Shown here one piece after another: positions 34,092-43,209 of a stretch of DNA of 64,000 bases; the stretch's first letter is position 1, and the number at the start of each line of letters is the position of its first letter. The notes under the pieces were generated by a model. It was given only the letters and a program-made list of their open reading frames with translations, was not told the origin of the DNA and searched no databases. Where the stretch lies: positions 62,001-126,000 of the forward strand of contig NZ_JAPFQI010000004.1 in NCBI RefSeq assembly GCF_026183895.1. Reading direction: 5' to 3'. This DNA comes from Sabulicella glaciei. GTDB taxonomy: Bacteria > Pseudomonadota > Alphaproteobacteria > Acetobacterales > Acetobacteraceae. The position numbers were made by a program, and so were the translations under genes.

Positions 34092-35059
34092 TCCGCCGTC
34101 GCGCCAGCGGCCCGGACCACCGTCGACCAGCGGTCGATCTCCGAGGCGATGAAGGCGGTGAACTCGGCAGGGGTATTGCCCACCGGGTCGGCGCCCTGCT
34201 CCACCAGCGCCCGCTCGATCTCCGGGCGGCGCAGCACGGCGATCGCATCCGTGGCGATCTTGGAAACGACCTCCGGAGGGGTACGGGCCGGCGCCGCCAT
34301 GCCGAACCAGGAGGAAGCGTCGAAGCCCGGGAAGCCGGATTCTTCCATGGTCGGCAGTTCCGGCATGGAGCGAGAGCGGCGGCGACCCGAAACGGCCAGG
34401 GCGCGCAGCTGCCCCGACCGCACCTGTTCATTCACCGAAGGCGCGGTGGCGAACATGAAGTCGAGGCGCCGGCTGAGCAGATCGTTCACCGCCACCGCGC
34501 CGCGATACGGCACGTGTGTCAGCTCCACCTCCAGCATCCGCGACAGCAGCGCGCCCGCGAGGTGCGAGGCGGTCCCGACGCCGGTGGAGCCGTAGGAAAG
34601 CGGGTCGTTCCGCCGCGACCGCGCGAGGGCCACCAGCCCGGCCACGTCCCGGATCGGCGAGGCCTGCGGCACGACGAGGAGGTTCTGCACCTCGGCCAGC
34701 AGGGTGATGGCGGAAAGGTCGCGCCGCGCGTCATAAGGCAGATTGCGGTAGAGCGAGTGGTTCACCGCCATGGGCCCGTTGGAGCCGACCAGCAGCGTGT
34801 ACCCGTCCGGCGCCGAACGGACGACGGTCTCGGTGCCGATGTTGCCGCCTGCGCCGGGGCGGTTCTCCACCACCACCGGCTGGCCCCAAAGTTGCGCCAG
34901 CTGGTTGCCGACGAGGCGCGCGATGATGTCGGTCGTCCCGCCAGCCGTGAAGGCGACGATGATCCGCACCGGCCGGTCCGGCCAGGCCTGGGCGCGGGCA
35001 CCCGGCGCGGCGAGCAGGGAAGGCGCGGCCAGCATCAGGGTTCGGCGGGTGGGGCGCAT
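34088..35059 (-). CDS. Bug-family periplasmic solute receptor
   Basis: TTT-type binding protein of 323 residues. The leader RRTLMLAAPSLLAAPGARAQ has an Ala-x-Ala cut site. Family blocks are VRIIVAFTAGGTTDIIAR, VVENRPGAGGNIGTE, LSYGSTGVGTASHLAG, HVPYRGAVAVND and TMEESGFPGF. GGAGGAACG directly precedes the ATG. It lies on the same strand as the ROK kinase gene with 48 bases between, which may be coincidental. No membrane subunits are adjacent. Confidence 0.93.
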   Translation of the reverse strand: MRPTRRTLMLAAPSLLAAPGARAQAWPDRPVRIIVAFTAGGTTDIIARLVGNQLAQLWGQPVVVENRPGAGGNIGTETVVRSAPDGYTLLVGSNGPMAVNHSLYRNLPYDARRDLSAITLLAEVQNLLVVPQASPIRDVAGLVALARSRRNDPLSYGSTGVGTASHLAGALLSRMLEVELTHVPYRGAVAVNDLLSRRLDFMFATAPSVNEQVRSGQLRALAVSGRRRSRSMPELPTMEESGFPGFDASSWFGMAAPARTPPEVVSKIATDAIAVLRRPEIERALVEQGADPVGNTPAEFTAFIASEIDRWSTVVRAAGATAD

Positions 35060-35107
35060 CGTTCCTCCAGGCGTATCGATTCTTTCGGGAACCCTAGGCG
35101 CCGTCCG

Positions 35108-36028
35108 TCAGCCCGTCAGCCCCTCGCGCGCCGCCACCGCGGTTCCGACCAGCCCGGCATCGGCCGGGCGCCCCGCCAGCAGGATCGAGGCGCGCGGCAG
35201 CAGGAAGGGCCAGCAGAAATCGGGCAGCGCCGCCTCGACCCGGCTGCGCAACGCTTCGCCCGATGCCGCGACCCCGCCCGACAGGATGCAGGCCTGAAGG
35301 TTCAGCGCGTTCACCAGGATGCCGCAGGCCTGGGCGAGCCGGCGGCAGGCGGCAGAAAGCGCCGCTTCCGCTCGGTCCTCGCCCGCGGCGGCACGGCGGA
35401 AGATTTCCTCCACCTGCGTTTCGGCCGCGCCTCCCTTCTGCTCATAGGCCCGGCGGAACCCGCTTGCAGAGCAAAAATCCTCCAGCGTGCGGAAGGGCGG
35501 CGCGGAGTCGTCCAGCACCATGGCGCCCAACTCGGGCGGCACCCGGCCCTCGCCGAGCACCGGCTTCCCCCCGACGACGATCCCGCCCCCCACCCCGGTG
35601 CCGAGCGCCAGCACCGCGAAGCGCGCCAAGCCGCGCCCGGCTCCATGCTGCGCCTCGCCCAGCGCCGCGGCGGTGCCGTCGTTCAGCATGACCGTGGGCA
35701 GGTGCAGCCGCTCCTCCAGCAGGCGTGCCAGCGGCACGCCCGCCAGGAGCGGGACGTTGTGCGTGCCGCTGATCAGCACGCCATCCGAGGGGCGCGCATA
35801 GCCCGGCGTCGCGACGCCCAGCGCCACGGCCCGGGCACCGCCCGCCTCCTCGACGCGCCTTGCCGTCTTGGCCAGCCCCTCCAGCATCGTCCCGAGGTCG
35901 CGCTGGTCGTCGTAGGGAAGCGCGTCGCGCGCCAGGACCTCTCCTTCCGCGGAAACCAGGGCAAGCTTGAGGTTGGTGCCCCCCACATCCAGGGCGAGGA
36001 CTGGGGCGGAAGGGCTGGGTCGGGTCAC
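35108..36028 (-). CDS. ROK-family sugar kinase/regulator-like protein
   Basis: Actin-fold kinase of 306 residues in the ROK family. The phosphate-1 loop is LALDVGGTNLKLAL, the phosphate-2 region LALGTGVGGGIVVGG, the catalytic Asp lies in VMLNDGTAAALGE, and adenosine contacts are in CILSGGVAASG. The Cys/His zinc motif (CxCGxxGCxE) that most ROK glucokinases carry is absent: where it should be, the chain reads PELGAMVLDDSAPPFRTLEDF. The sugar is unknown; polyphosphate or ATP glucokinase-type activity is possible, and the MFS transporter and trehalose genes lie just beyond. The start is a GTG at 36028 with GGAGGAACC upstream. Confidence 0.85.
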   Translation of the reverse strand: MTRPSPSAPVLALDVGGTNLKLALVSAEGEVLARDALPYDDQRDLGTMLEGLAKTARRVEEAGGARAVALGVATPGYARPSDGVLISGTHNVPLLAGVPLARLLEERLHLPTVMLNDGTAAALGEAQHGAGRGLARFAVLALGTGVGGGIVVGGKPVLGEGRVPPELGAMVLDDSAPPFRTLEDFCSASGFRRAYEQKGGAAETQVEEIFRRAAAGEDRAEAALSAACRRLAQACGILVNALNLQACILSGGVAASGEALRSRVEAALPDFCWPFLLPRASILLAGRPADAGLVGTAVAAREGLTG

Positions 36029-36145
36029 GCGGTTCCTCCGGAAGGGCGGGGCTCCCCTGCCCGGGAAACCTGTCGGCAACGCAACGCAGGGGCCGCCTGG
36101 GGGCTTCCTGCCTCCGGAACCACTGGACCAGCCCTGGGAGCCTTC

Positions 36146-37585
36146 ATGTCCGCGACCCGCACGGAGAGCTTCGAGACCGACGTGCCCGCGCGCCTGGATC
36201 GCCTTCCCTGGGGCCGCTTCCACTGGCTCATCTGCATCGCCCTGGGCGTGACCTGGATCCTGGACGGGCTGGAGGTGACGCTGGTCGGCTCCCTCGCGCC
36301 GGCAATCCGCGACAGCCCGACCCTGGGGCTGACCGAAACGCAGGTGGGTCTCACCGCCTCCGCCTATCTCACTGGGGCGGTCAGCGGGGCGCTGGTCTTC
36401 GGCTGGCTGGCCGACCGGCTGGGGCGCAAGCGCCTCTTCACCATCACGCTGCTGATCTACCTCGCCGCCACGATCGGCACCGGCCTGTCCTGGGATTTCT
36501 GGTCCTTCGCCTTCTTCCGCGCCATGACCGGCGCCGCGATCGGCGGCGAGTATGCCGCCATCAACTCTGCGATCCAGGAGCTGATTCCGGCGCGGCGCCG
36601 TGGCACCACCGATCTGGCGATCAACGGCACCTTCTGGGGCGGCGCGGCCCTGGGCTCCATCGCCTCGCTCTTCCTGCTGAACCCGCAGGTGATCGACCCG
36701 GAGATGGGCTGGCGCCTCGCCTTCATCGTCGGCGGCGGCATCTCCCTCATCGTGCTGTGGCTGCGCCGCTTCATCCCCGAAAGCCCGCGCTGGCTGATGA
36801 CGCATGGGCGCGAGGATGAGGCGGAGCGCATCGTGGCGCGGCTGGAGGCGGAAGCGGAGAAGATCCATGGGCGGCTGCCGCCCCTGACCCATGGCCCGGT
36901 GCGGCTGCGGCGCGGCATCCGGATCAGCTTCGGCGACGTGTGGCGCACGATGATCCACGACTACAGGTCCCGCACCGTGCTGGGCCTGACGCTGATGGCC
37001 AGCCAGGCCTTCTGCTACAACGGGCTGTTCTTCACCTATGCCCTCGTGCTCACGCGATACAACGGCGTCGAGACGGCCGATGTGGGCTGGTACATGCTGC
37101 CCTTCGCCATCGGGAACCTGCTCGGGCCTCTGCTGCTCGGGCCGCTCTTCGACACGGTGGGACGCCGGAAGATGATCACCTTCACCTATGGCATGGCCGG
37201 GCTGCTGATGGCATTCACCGCCGTGGCCTTCGCGCTGGGCTGGTTCGGCGCCGTCTCGCAGACCGCGTCCTGGACGCTGATCTTCTTCTTCGCCTCCGCC
37301 GCCGCCTCCGCCGCCTACCTGACTGTGGGAGAAAGCTTTCCGCTGGAGATGCGGGCCATGGGCATCAGCCTGTTCTACGCCATGGGTACCGCCATCGGCG
37401 GCATCGCGGGGCCGGCGGTGTTCGGCGCCCTGATCCAGTCCGGCGAGCGGGTGAACATCATGGTTGGCTACCTCTTCGGAGCCGCCCTGATGCTCGTTGC
37501 CGCTGCGACGGCTTGGCGCCTCGCCTTTGCCGCCGAACGCCAGCCCTTGGAGTTGCTGGCCAAGCCCCTGTCCAGCGAGGGCTGA
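36146..37585 (+). CDS. MFS transporter, sugar/aromatic-acid-type
   Basis: Twelve-helix proton-coupled permease of 479 residues. The first loop motif GWLADRLGRKRLFT and the acidic DGLEVTLVG in helix 1 are typical of the sialate/aromatic acid and sugar porter branches. IGGEYAAINSAIQELIPARRRG is the conserved helix 4-5 segment, and WLMTHGREDEAE begins the long central loop. DTVGRRKMI repeats the loop motif in the second half. GGGAG lies before the ATG at 36146. It is divergent from the ROK kinase and 42 bases upstream of otsB, so it could be the first gene of the trehalose operon. Confidence 0.9.
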   Translation: MSATRTESFETDVPARLDRLPWGRFHWLICIALGVTWILDGLEVTLVGSLAPAIRDSPTLGLTETQVGLTASAYLTGAVSGALVFGWLADRLGRKRLFTITLLIYLAATIGTGLSWDFWSFAFFRAMTGAAIGGEYAAINSAIQELIPARRRGTTDLAINGTFWGGAALGSIASLFLLNPQVIDPEMGWRLAFIVGGGISLIVLWLRRFIPESPRWLMTHGREDEAERIVARLEAEAEKIHGRLPPLTHGPVRLRRGIRISFGDVWRTMIHDYRSRTVLGLTLMASQAFCYNGLFFTYALVLTRYNGVETADVGWYMLPFAIGNLLGPLLLGPLFDTVGRRKMITFTYGMAGLLMAFTAVAFALGWFGAVSQTASWTLIFFFASAAASAAYLTVGESFPLEMRAMGISLFYAMGTAIGGIAGPAVFGALIQSGERVNIMVGYLFGAALMLVAAATAWRLAFAAERQPLELLAKPLSSEG

Positions 37586-37627
37586 GGCAAGCGTGACGGC
37601 ATCCCTTTCCCGCGATAGGTAGTTCAC

Positions 37628-38341
37628 ATGGCATCCAATCTTCCCGAGATCGCGTCCGACTGGGCGCTGTTCCTCGACCTGGACGGGACGCTGCTGGACA
37701 TCGCGCCGCGACCGGACGCGGTGGTGGTGCCGCTGGGCCTCGTGGACAGTCTGCGCGGCGTGGCGGCGCGTCTGGGCGGGGCGGCGGCGATCGTGTCCGG
37801 CCGACCGGTGAGCGACGTGGACCGCTTCCTGGCGCCCCTCGCCATGCCGGGTGGCTTCGGCCACGGCACCGAGATCCGCCTGCCTGGCGGCGCCCCCACC
37901 CCCTCCCAGGCCGCGCGCACCGTGCCCCGGGAATGGCTTGACCGGTTGCGCGAAGCGGCGTCGGGCTGGCCGGGCGTGCTGGTGGAACCCAAGCCGCATG
38001 GCGTCGCCATGCATTTCCGCCTCGCTCCGGAGCGGGAGGCGGAGGTTCACGGCCTGATGCAGCGCTGCGCGTCCGAATGCGAGGGCTACGCGCTGCTGCC
38101 GGCGCATATGGCCTTCGAGCTTCGTCCCACCGGCGCCAGCAAGGCGTTGCCGGTGGAGGTGCTGATGCGGCACGCCCCCTTTGGCGGGCGGCGGCCGGTT
38201 TTCGTGGGAGATGACGTGACGGACGAGGATGGAATGGAAGCGGCACGCCGCCACGGCGGCTTCGGGCTGCATGTCGGGCGGGATTTCCAAGGCGGTTCGG
38301 CCGAGGTGAGGGCGTGGCTGGCGCGGGGGGCCTCGGCATGA
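37628..38341 (+). CDS. otsB: Trehalose-6-phosphate phosphatase
   Basis: HAD-type phosphatase of 237 residues that removes phosphate from trehalose-6-phosphate. Motif I is FLDLDGTLLDIAPRP (nucleophile and acid Asp), motif II AAIVSGRPVSDVDRFL, and motif III/IV HMAFELRP with the following Lys and VFVGDDVTDEDGM. The cap carries GHGTEIRLP and VEPKPHGVAMHFR, as in OtsB. The stop overlaps the ATG of the GH15 gene (ATGA), and the otsA gene follows, so synthesis and hydrolysis genes are translated together. Confidence 0.93.
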   Translation: MASNLPEIASDWALFLDLDGTLLDIAPRPDAVVVPLGLVDSLRGVAARLGGAAAIVSGRPVSDVDRFLAPLAMPGGFGHGTEIRLPGGAPTPSQAARTVPREWLDRLREAASGWPGVLVEPKPHGVAMHFRLAPEREAEVHGLMQRCASECEGYALLPAHMAFELRPTGASKALPVEVLMRHAPFGGRRPVFVGDDVTDEDGMEAARRHGGFGLHVGRDFQGGSAEVRAWLARGASA

Positions 38342-40131
38342 CGCGGCCGCTCGACCTCGCGGTGATCGGGAATTGCGCCGTTTCCTCGCTGGTCTCCCCC
38401 ACGGGGCGGCATCTTTGGTTCTGCTACCCCCGCTTCGATGCGGAGCCCGTGCTGAACGCGCTGCTCGGCGGCGAGGATCCGGAGCGCGGCTTCTTTGACG
38501 TGACGCTGCGCGGTCAGGCCGCCAGCCGCCAAGCCTATCTCCCGAACTCGGCGGTGCTGGAAACGGTGCTGACCGACGATGCGGGAGCGAGCCTGCGCAT
38601 CCTCGACCTCGCGCCGCGATTCAAGCGCTACGGGCGCATCTATCGCCCGCCCTCGCTGTTGCGGCGGATCGAGCCGGTCGCCGGCCGCCCTCGCATCCGC
38701 ATCCGGCTGCGGCCGACCTTCGAGTACGGTCAGCGCATCCCGGTCGTCAGCAACGGCAGCAACCACATCCGCTACGTGAGCGCCGACCAGGTGCTACGCC
38801 TGACCACCGACGCGCCGCTCTCCCACATCCTCTACGAGACGGAGTTCGGGCTGGACCGCCCGGTGAACCTCGTCCTCGGTCCCGACGAGACGTTGCCGGA
38901 AAGCGCGGAGCAGCACGCGCGCACCTGCCTGTCGGAAACCATCGCCTACTGGGCCGACTGGGTGCGCGGCCTGAACGTGCCCTTCGACTGGCAGGAGGCG
39001 GTGATCCGCGCCGCCATCACCCTCAAGCTCTGCTCCTTCGAGGATACGGGGGCGATCGTCGCGGCGCTGACCACCTCCGTGCCCGAGGCGCCGGGCTCCT
39101 CCCGCAACTGGGATTACCGCTTCTGCTGGCTGCGCGACGCCTTCTTCACCGTCTCCGCGCTGAACCGGCTCAACGCGACGCTGACCATGGAGGGCTTCGT
39201 CCGCTTCGTGCTGGACAGCGTGCTGCAGGACCTGGAAGGCCCGGTCCCGCCGCTCTTCGCCATCGCGCCCGGCCTGGGCACGGAGGAGCGGATCGCGCAG
39301 GCGCTGCCGGGCTTCCTGGGCAACGGGCCGGTGCGGGTGGGCAACGCCGCCGTGTCGCAGCGGCAGAATGACGGCTACGGCTCGATCATCCTCACGGCGT
39401 CGCAGATGTTCTTCGACACGCGCTTGCCGCGCCGGGGCGATGCCGATCTCTATCGCCAGCTGGCCGTGATCGGGCGCGACGCCGCCCGTTCCGCCTTCGA
39501 GCCGGATGCGGGGCTGTGGGAATACCGCGAGCGGGAATCGGTCCATACCTACTCCACCGCCATGTGCTGGGCCGCGGTGGACCGGCTCGCCGGCATCGCC
39601 CGCCGCGTCGGGCTGTCGGAGGATGCGAAGGGTTGGGAGGTCCAGGCCGCCGGCATCCGCGAGCGCCTGCTGCGCGAGGCGGTAGTGCCGGAGGAAGGCT
39701 GGGTCGCCAGCGCGCTGGGCGGGCGCAGCGTGGACGCCTCCTCCCTGTTGCTGCCGGAGATCGGGCTGCTGCGCGCAAACGACCCGCTCTTCCTGCGCAC
39801 GCTCGAAATCACGGAACGACGCCTCGTGCGGGACGGGTTCGTGAAGCGCTACGACGAGGCGGATGATTTCGGCCTTCCTGAAACGGCCTTCATTGTTTGT
39901 TCATTTTGGTATATCGATGCCCTTGCACGTGTCGGCCGGCGCGAGGAGGCGCGGGCCGTATTCGAGACGGCGCTGTCTTGGCGCAACCATGTCGGGCTGC
40001 TGGCGGAGGACGTGGACCCCCGCACCGGCCTGCTCTGGGGCAATTTCCCGCAGACCTATTCGCAGGTCGGGCTGATCCTGTCGGCGATGCGGCTGTCCCG
40101 TTCCTGGGAGGAAGGTCTTTGGCGCGGCTAG
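38338..40131 (+). CDS. Glycoside hydrolase family 15 protein (glucoamylase/trehalase-like)
   Basis: Inverting alpha-glucosidase-fold protein of 597 residues. An N-terminal beta domain (about 1-240) starts LAVIGNCAVSSLVSPTG, then the (alpha/alpha)6 barrel begins at NWDYRFCWLRDAFFTV, a GH15 hallmark. The likely general acid is the Glu in GLWEYRERES (about residue 395) and the general base the Glu in LLAEDVDPRTG (about 558), followed by GNFPQTYSQVGLI. No signal peptide, so it is cytoplasmic. GH15 members of this kind hydrolyse trehalose in actinobacteria; others act on maltodextrins. It overlaps otsB by four bases and otsA by 13. Confidence 0.92.
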   Translation: MTRPLDLAVIGNCAVSSLVSPTGRHLWFCYPRFDAEPVLNALLGGEDPERGFFDVTLRGQAASRQAYLPNSAVLETVLTDDAGASLRILDLAPRFKRYGRIYRPPSLLRRIEPVAGRPRIRIRLRPTFEYGQRIPVVSNGSNHIRYVSADQVLRLTTDAPLSHILYETEFGLDRPVNLVLGPDETLPESAEQHARTCLSETIAYWADWVRGLNVPFDWQEAVIRAAITLKLCSFEDTGAIVAALTTSVPEAPGSSRNWDYRFCWLRDAFFTVSALNRLNATLTMEGFVRFVLDSVLQDLEGPVPPLFAIAPGLGTEERIAQALPGFLGNGPVRVGNAAVSQRQNDGYGSIILTASQMFFDTRLPRRGDADLYRQLAVIGRDAARSAFEPDAGLWEYRERESVHTYSTAMCWAAVDRLAGIARRVGLSEDAKGWEVQAAGIRERLLREAVVPEEGWVASALGGRSVDASSLLLPEIGLLRANDPLFLRTLEITERRLVRDGFVKRYDEADDFGLPETAFIVCSFWYIDALARVGRREEARAVFETALSWRNHVGLLAEDVDPRTGLLWGNFPQTYSQVGLILSAMRLSRSWEEGLWRG

Positions 40132-41492
40132 TCATCGTTTCCAACCGCGTGCCGACCCTTGGCCGGCGCGCGCAGGCGGGCGGGCTGGCCGTGGCGCTGC
40201 AATCCGTCGCCTCGCCGGGGACGCTGTGGTTCGGCTGGAGCGGGCAGACCGCGACAAAGACTGCGACCGAACCCCGCATCGGCGAAGCGAGGGGCGTCAG
40301 CTACGCGACGCTCGACCTGTCCGCCTCCGACTACGGGCAGTTCTATGTCGGCTTCTCCAACGCCACGCTCTGGCCGCTCTTCCACTTCCGCACCGGGCTG
40401 ATGCGCTTCAGCCGGGACGACTACGCGGGCTATCTTTCGGTGAACCGCTCCTTCGCCGAGGCGCTGATGCCGCTGCTTCGCCCCGACGACCTCGTCTGGG
40501 TGCACGACTACCACCTGATTCCGCTCGGTGAGGAGTTGCGGCGCCTGGGCTACAAGGGGCGGCTGGGCTTCTTCCTCCACATCCCCTTCGTGCCGCCCGC
40601 TGTCCTCCAGGTGCTGCCGCCCGCCGCCGAGCTGGTGCGGATGCTCTGCGCCTATGACCTGACCGGCTTCCACACGTCGCGCTTCGTGCAGGACTTCCTG
40701 GCGAGCGCCCGCGACCTGGCCGGCGCGGAGGTGACAGAGAATTCGGTGCGCCTCGACGGGCGGGAAACGGCGGTGGGCGCCTTCCCCATTGGCATCGACG
40801 CGGCCGCCTTTGCCCGCACGGCCGTGCGCGCGCTGGAGACAGGCTACATCGCGCGCGTCCGCGAAAGCCTGCAAGGCCGCGCCTTGATCGTCAGTGCCGA
40901 CCGGCTCGACTACTCCAAGGGGCTGCCGAACCGGCTGGAGGGCTTCGGGCGGCTGCTCGCGCGCTTCCCGCAGCATCATCGCAAGGTCAGCTTCCTGCAG
41001 ATCGCCGCCCGCTCGCGCGAGGATGTGGCGGAGTACCAGTCGCTGCGGCGCGAGCTGGACCGGATGACCGGTGACCTCAACGGCCGCTTCTCGCATTTCG
41101 ACTGGGTGCCGCTGCGCTACATGACCCAGATGGTGCAGCGGCCGCGCCTCGCGGGACTGTTCCGCATGGCGCGGATCGGGCTGGTGACGCCCTTGCAGGA
41201 CGGCATGAACCTCGTCGCCAAGGAATTCGTCGCGGCACAGGATTCCGAGGATCCCGGCGTGCTGGTCCTGTCGCGCTTCGCCGGTGCGGCGGAGCAATTG
41301 CGCGACGCCTTGATCGTAAACCCCTACGATCCGGACGAGATCGCCGACGCCATGCACGCGGCGTTGGAAATGCCGCTGGAGGAGCGCAAGCGCCGCCACG
41401 ACTCGCTGCGCGAGGCGGTGTTCCAGGGCACCGCCGCGCAATTCTGCGCCTCCTACCTCGATGCATTCGAGGCCGTCCCGCTGGCGGCCTGA
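40119..41492 (+). CDS. otsA: Trehalose-6-phosphate synthase
   Basis: GT20 enzyme of 457 residues joining UDP-glucose (or another nucleotide-glucose) to glucose-6-phosphate. The acceptor-site residues known from E. coli OtsA are visible: Arg in SNRVP, Trp in WFGWSG, Tyr and Trp in the [11 protein letters not shown] region, Asp in WVHDYHLIP. Donor-site residues are in [13 protein letters not shown] (Arg, Lys) and [14 protein letters not shown] (Asp, Asn, Glu). The start is a TTG at 40119, within the end of the GH15 gene, preceded by GGGAGGAAGG. No ATG fits, since the first strand LVIVSNRV begins four residues later. Confidence 0.94.
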   Translation: MARLVIVSNRVPTLGRRAQAGGLAVALQSVASPGTLWFGWSGQTATKTATEPRIGEARGVSYATLDLSASDYGQFYVGFSNATLWPLFHFRTGLMRFSRDDYAGYLSVNRSFAEALMPLLRPDDLVWVHDYHLIPLGEELRRLGYKGRLGFFLHIPFVPPAVLQVLPPAAELVRMLCAYDLTGFHTSRFVQDFLASARDLAGAEVTENSVRLDGRETAVGAFPIGIDAAAFARTAVRALETGYIARVRESLQGRALIVSADRLDYSKGLPNRLEGFGRLLARFPQHHRKVSFLQIAARSREDVAEYQSLRRELDRMTGDLNGRFSHFDWVPLRYMTQMVQRPRLAGLFRMARIGLVTPLQDGMNLVAKEFVAAQDSEDPGVLVLSRFAGAAEQLRDALIVNPYDPDEIADAMHAALEMPLEERKRRHDSLREAVFQGTAAQFCASYLDAFEAVPLAA

Positions 41493-42560
41493 CTACTCGC
41501 GCTCCGCCAGGAAGGCGCGCAGCTCCTCCGCCCAGAAGCGCGCCTGCCCGGTGGTACCGTGGCCCAGGCTCTCGGCGCCGGCAGGGAGGAGAAGGAGGCG
41601 CCCGCGCGGCACGCGGCGCATCGCTGCCTCCATCAGCCCCGTCTCCGGCGGGTTGCGTTCGTCATCGGCGGCGTTGACCGCCAGCACACGCGCCCGGATG
41701 CGGTCGAGTAGCGGCTCGGGGTCGTAGTCGCGCGACGAGTCCCACTGGTAGACGAAGTCATTGGCATCGGCCGTCACCCGCGCGGCGAGGCGCGCTTCCA
41801 CGAGCCGGTCCGCCGCCTCGCGCGTCGCGGCCTGCTGCTGGAGGCGCAGCGTGCCGCCATTGGTGCCCGTCGCGTAGAACACGTTGGCGAGGCGCAGCGA
41901 GGCCGGCTGCGTCGTGTAGTTGCCGTCCTGATAGGCCGGGTCCTGCCGGATGGATTCCACCAGCAGGCGCCGCATCATCCAGTTTCGCCCCGACATGGCG
42001 GTCGGCTGCGACGCCATGGGGACCAGCGCCTCCATCATGTCGGGATAGGTGACGCCCCAGAGCCAGGCGTGCATCCCGCCCATGGAGTTGCCGATGACGA
42101 GGCGCAGCCGCTCGATCCCCAACCCCTCAGTCACCAGCCGGTGCTGCGCGGAGACCATGTCTGCGTAGTTGTAGCGCGGGAATCGCGCGCGCAGCCCGTC
42201 GGACGGCTTGGAGGAGCGACCCGCACCCAGCGCATCCGGCAGGATGATGAAGTGGCGCGCCGCATCCAACGGCTGTCCAGGACCGAAAAGCTGCCCGGCG
42301 AAAGCGGGAGTGAGAAGGGAGCGAGCCGACCCTGCCGTGCCGTGCAGCACGAGCACCGGTGCTCCGCGTGGATCGCCGATCGTCGTGTAGTGCAGGCGCA
42401 ACTCCGGCATCACCTCGCCAGTGTGGAAGCGGAAGTCGCGGGCGATCCAGCTTTCCTCGCGCGGCGTCGGATAGGATTGTGCCCTGGCGGCAAGGGGGAG
42501 GGCGGCAAGGCCGAGACCAAGCGCCATGGCGGCGCGTCGGCTTGGAAGGGGAAGGATCAT
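41493..42560 (-). CDS. Exported homoserine O-acetyltransferase-like alpha/beta hydrolase
   Basis: 355 residues of the MetX-type alpha/beta fold with a leader, SRRAAMALGLGLAALPLAARAQ, that carries twin arginines and an Ala-x-Ala cut. The nucleophile elbow is VIGNSMGGMHAWLW, preceded by ILPDALGAGRSSKPSDG, the signature that follows the oxyanion strand in MetX; the acid lies in AADDERNPP and the His in SLGHGTT. True MetX enzymes are cytoplasmic, so a periplasmic copy is more likely a hydrolase of an ester or lactone. GGGAGCG precedes the ATG at 42560. It converges on otsA with adjacent stops and is divergent from the ThDP enzyme genes. Confidence 0.85.
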   Translation of the reverse strand: MILPLPSRRAAMALGLGLAALPLAARAQSYPTPREESWIARDFRFHTGEVMPELRLHYTTIGDPRGAPVLVLHGTAGSARSLLTPAFAGQLFGPGQPLDAARHFIILPDALGAGRSSKPSDGLRARFPRYNYADMVSAQHRLVTEGLGIERLRLVIGNSMGGMHAWLWGVTYPDMMEALVPMASQPTAMSGRNWMMRRLLVESIRQDPAYQDGNYTTQPASLRLANVFYATGTNGGTLRLQQQAATREAADRLVEARLAARVTADANDFVYQWDSSRDYDPEPLLDRIRARVLAVNAADDERNPPETGLMEAAMRRVPRGRLLLLPAGAESLGHGTTGQARFWAEELRAFLAERE

Positions 42561-42676
42561 GACGTTGCGCTCCCGTTTCTTTGCCGCGAGGCTAGCGGAG
42601 CGGAGCAGGCGGGGGCCAGGGCTTTCCGTGTGCCCCGGGGCTCCTATCATCGGCCGCGCGAACGGAGGGGAAGCGG

Positions 42677-43204
42677 ATGGCGGAGGCGGCCATGACTTGG
42701 CACGGGGTGATCACGGAGGTGCTGCGGCGAAGCGAGGTCCGTCTCGTCACCTACGTGCCCGACAACGTGCTGCGCCCCCTGATCGGCGAGATCGAGGCCG
42801 ATCCCTTCTTCACCGCCTTCCCGGTCGCGCGGGAGGAGGAGGGGGTGGGCATCGTGTGCGGCGCCTGGATGGGCGGGCTGCGTGGCATCCTGCTGATGCA
42901 GACCAGCGGCTTCGCCACCCTCGCCAACGTCATCGCCTCGCTGCCCTGCGCGGCGCAGATCCCGATGGTGATGATGGTGTCGGAGCGCGGGACGCTGGGC
43001 GAGTTCAACCTGGGCCAGGCACTGGTGTGCCGGACGATGCGGCCCGTGCTGGACGCGCTGGCGATGGAGCACCACACCGTCACGCGGCTGGACGAGACAG
43101 AGTTCACCGTTGAGCGCACGCTGCGCCAGGCCTTCGCGACGCAGGCGCCCGCCTGCCTGATCCTTTCGCCGCTGCTGACCGGCGGCAAGACCGTGAAGGC
43201 GTGA
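42677..43204 (+). CDS. ThDP-dependent decarboxylase-like subunit, pyrimidine-binding half
   Basis: 175-residue PYR domain of a split thiamine diphosphate enzyme of the sulfopyruvate/phosphonopyruvate decarboxylase type. The activating Glu is in FPVAREEEGVGIVCGAWMGG (about residue 51-53), and LMQTSGFATLANVIASL and PMVMMVSERGTLGEFN are typical of the ComD/Ppd group. GGAGGGGAAG precedes the ATG; an inner ATG at 42692 would also serve. The partner gene begins six bases downstream. No sulfonate or phosphonate synthesis genes are nearby, so the oxo-acid substrate is unknown. Confidence 0.85.
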   Translation: MAEAAMTWHGVITEVLRRSEVRLVTYVPDNVLRPLIGEIEADPFFTAFPVAREEEGVGIVCGAWMGGLRGILLMQTSGFATLANVIASLPCAAQIPMVMMVSERGTLGEFNLGQALVCRTMRPVLDALAMEHHTVTRLDETEFTVERTLRQAFATQAPACLILSPLLTGGKTVKA

Positions 43205-43209
43205 GGACC

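Noticed and set aside
33977-36145. A long + strand frame reaching from the phosphoribosyltransferase into the MFS gene, seen as one 1202-codon protein
   Set aside because: Only the part after 36146 is the MFS protein. The rest is antisense to the Bug receptor and ROK genes.
35108-38290. A 1060-codon minus-strand frame ending with the ROK kinase
   Set aside because: The first 750 codons are antisense to the MFS and otsB genes. The real ROK start is the GTG at 36028 with its ribosome-binding site.
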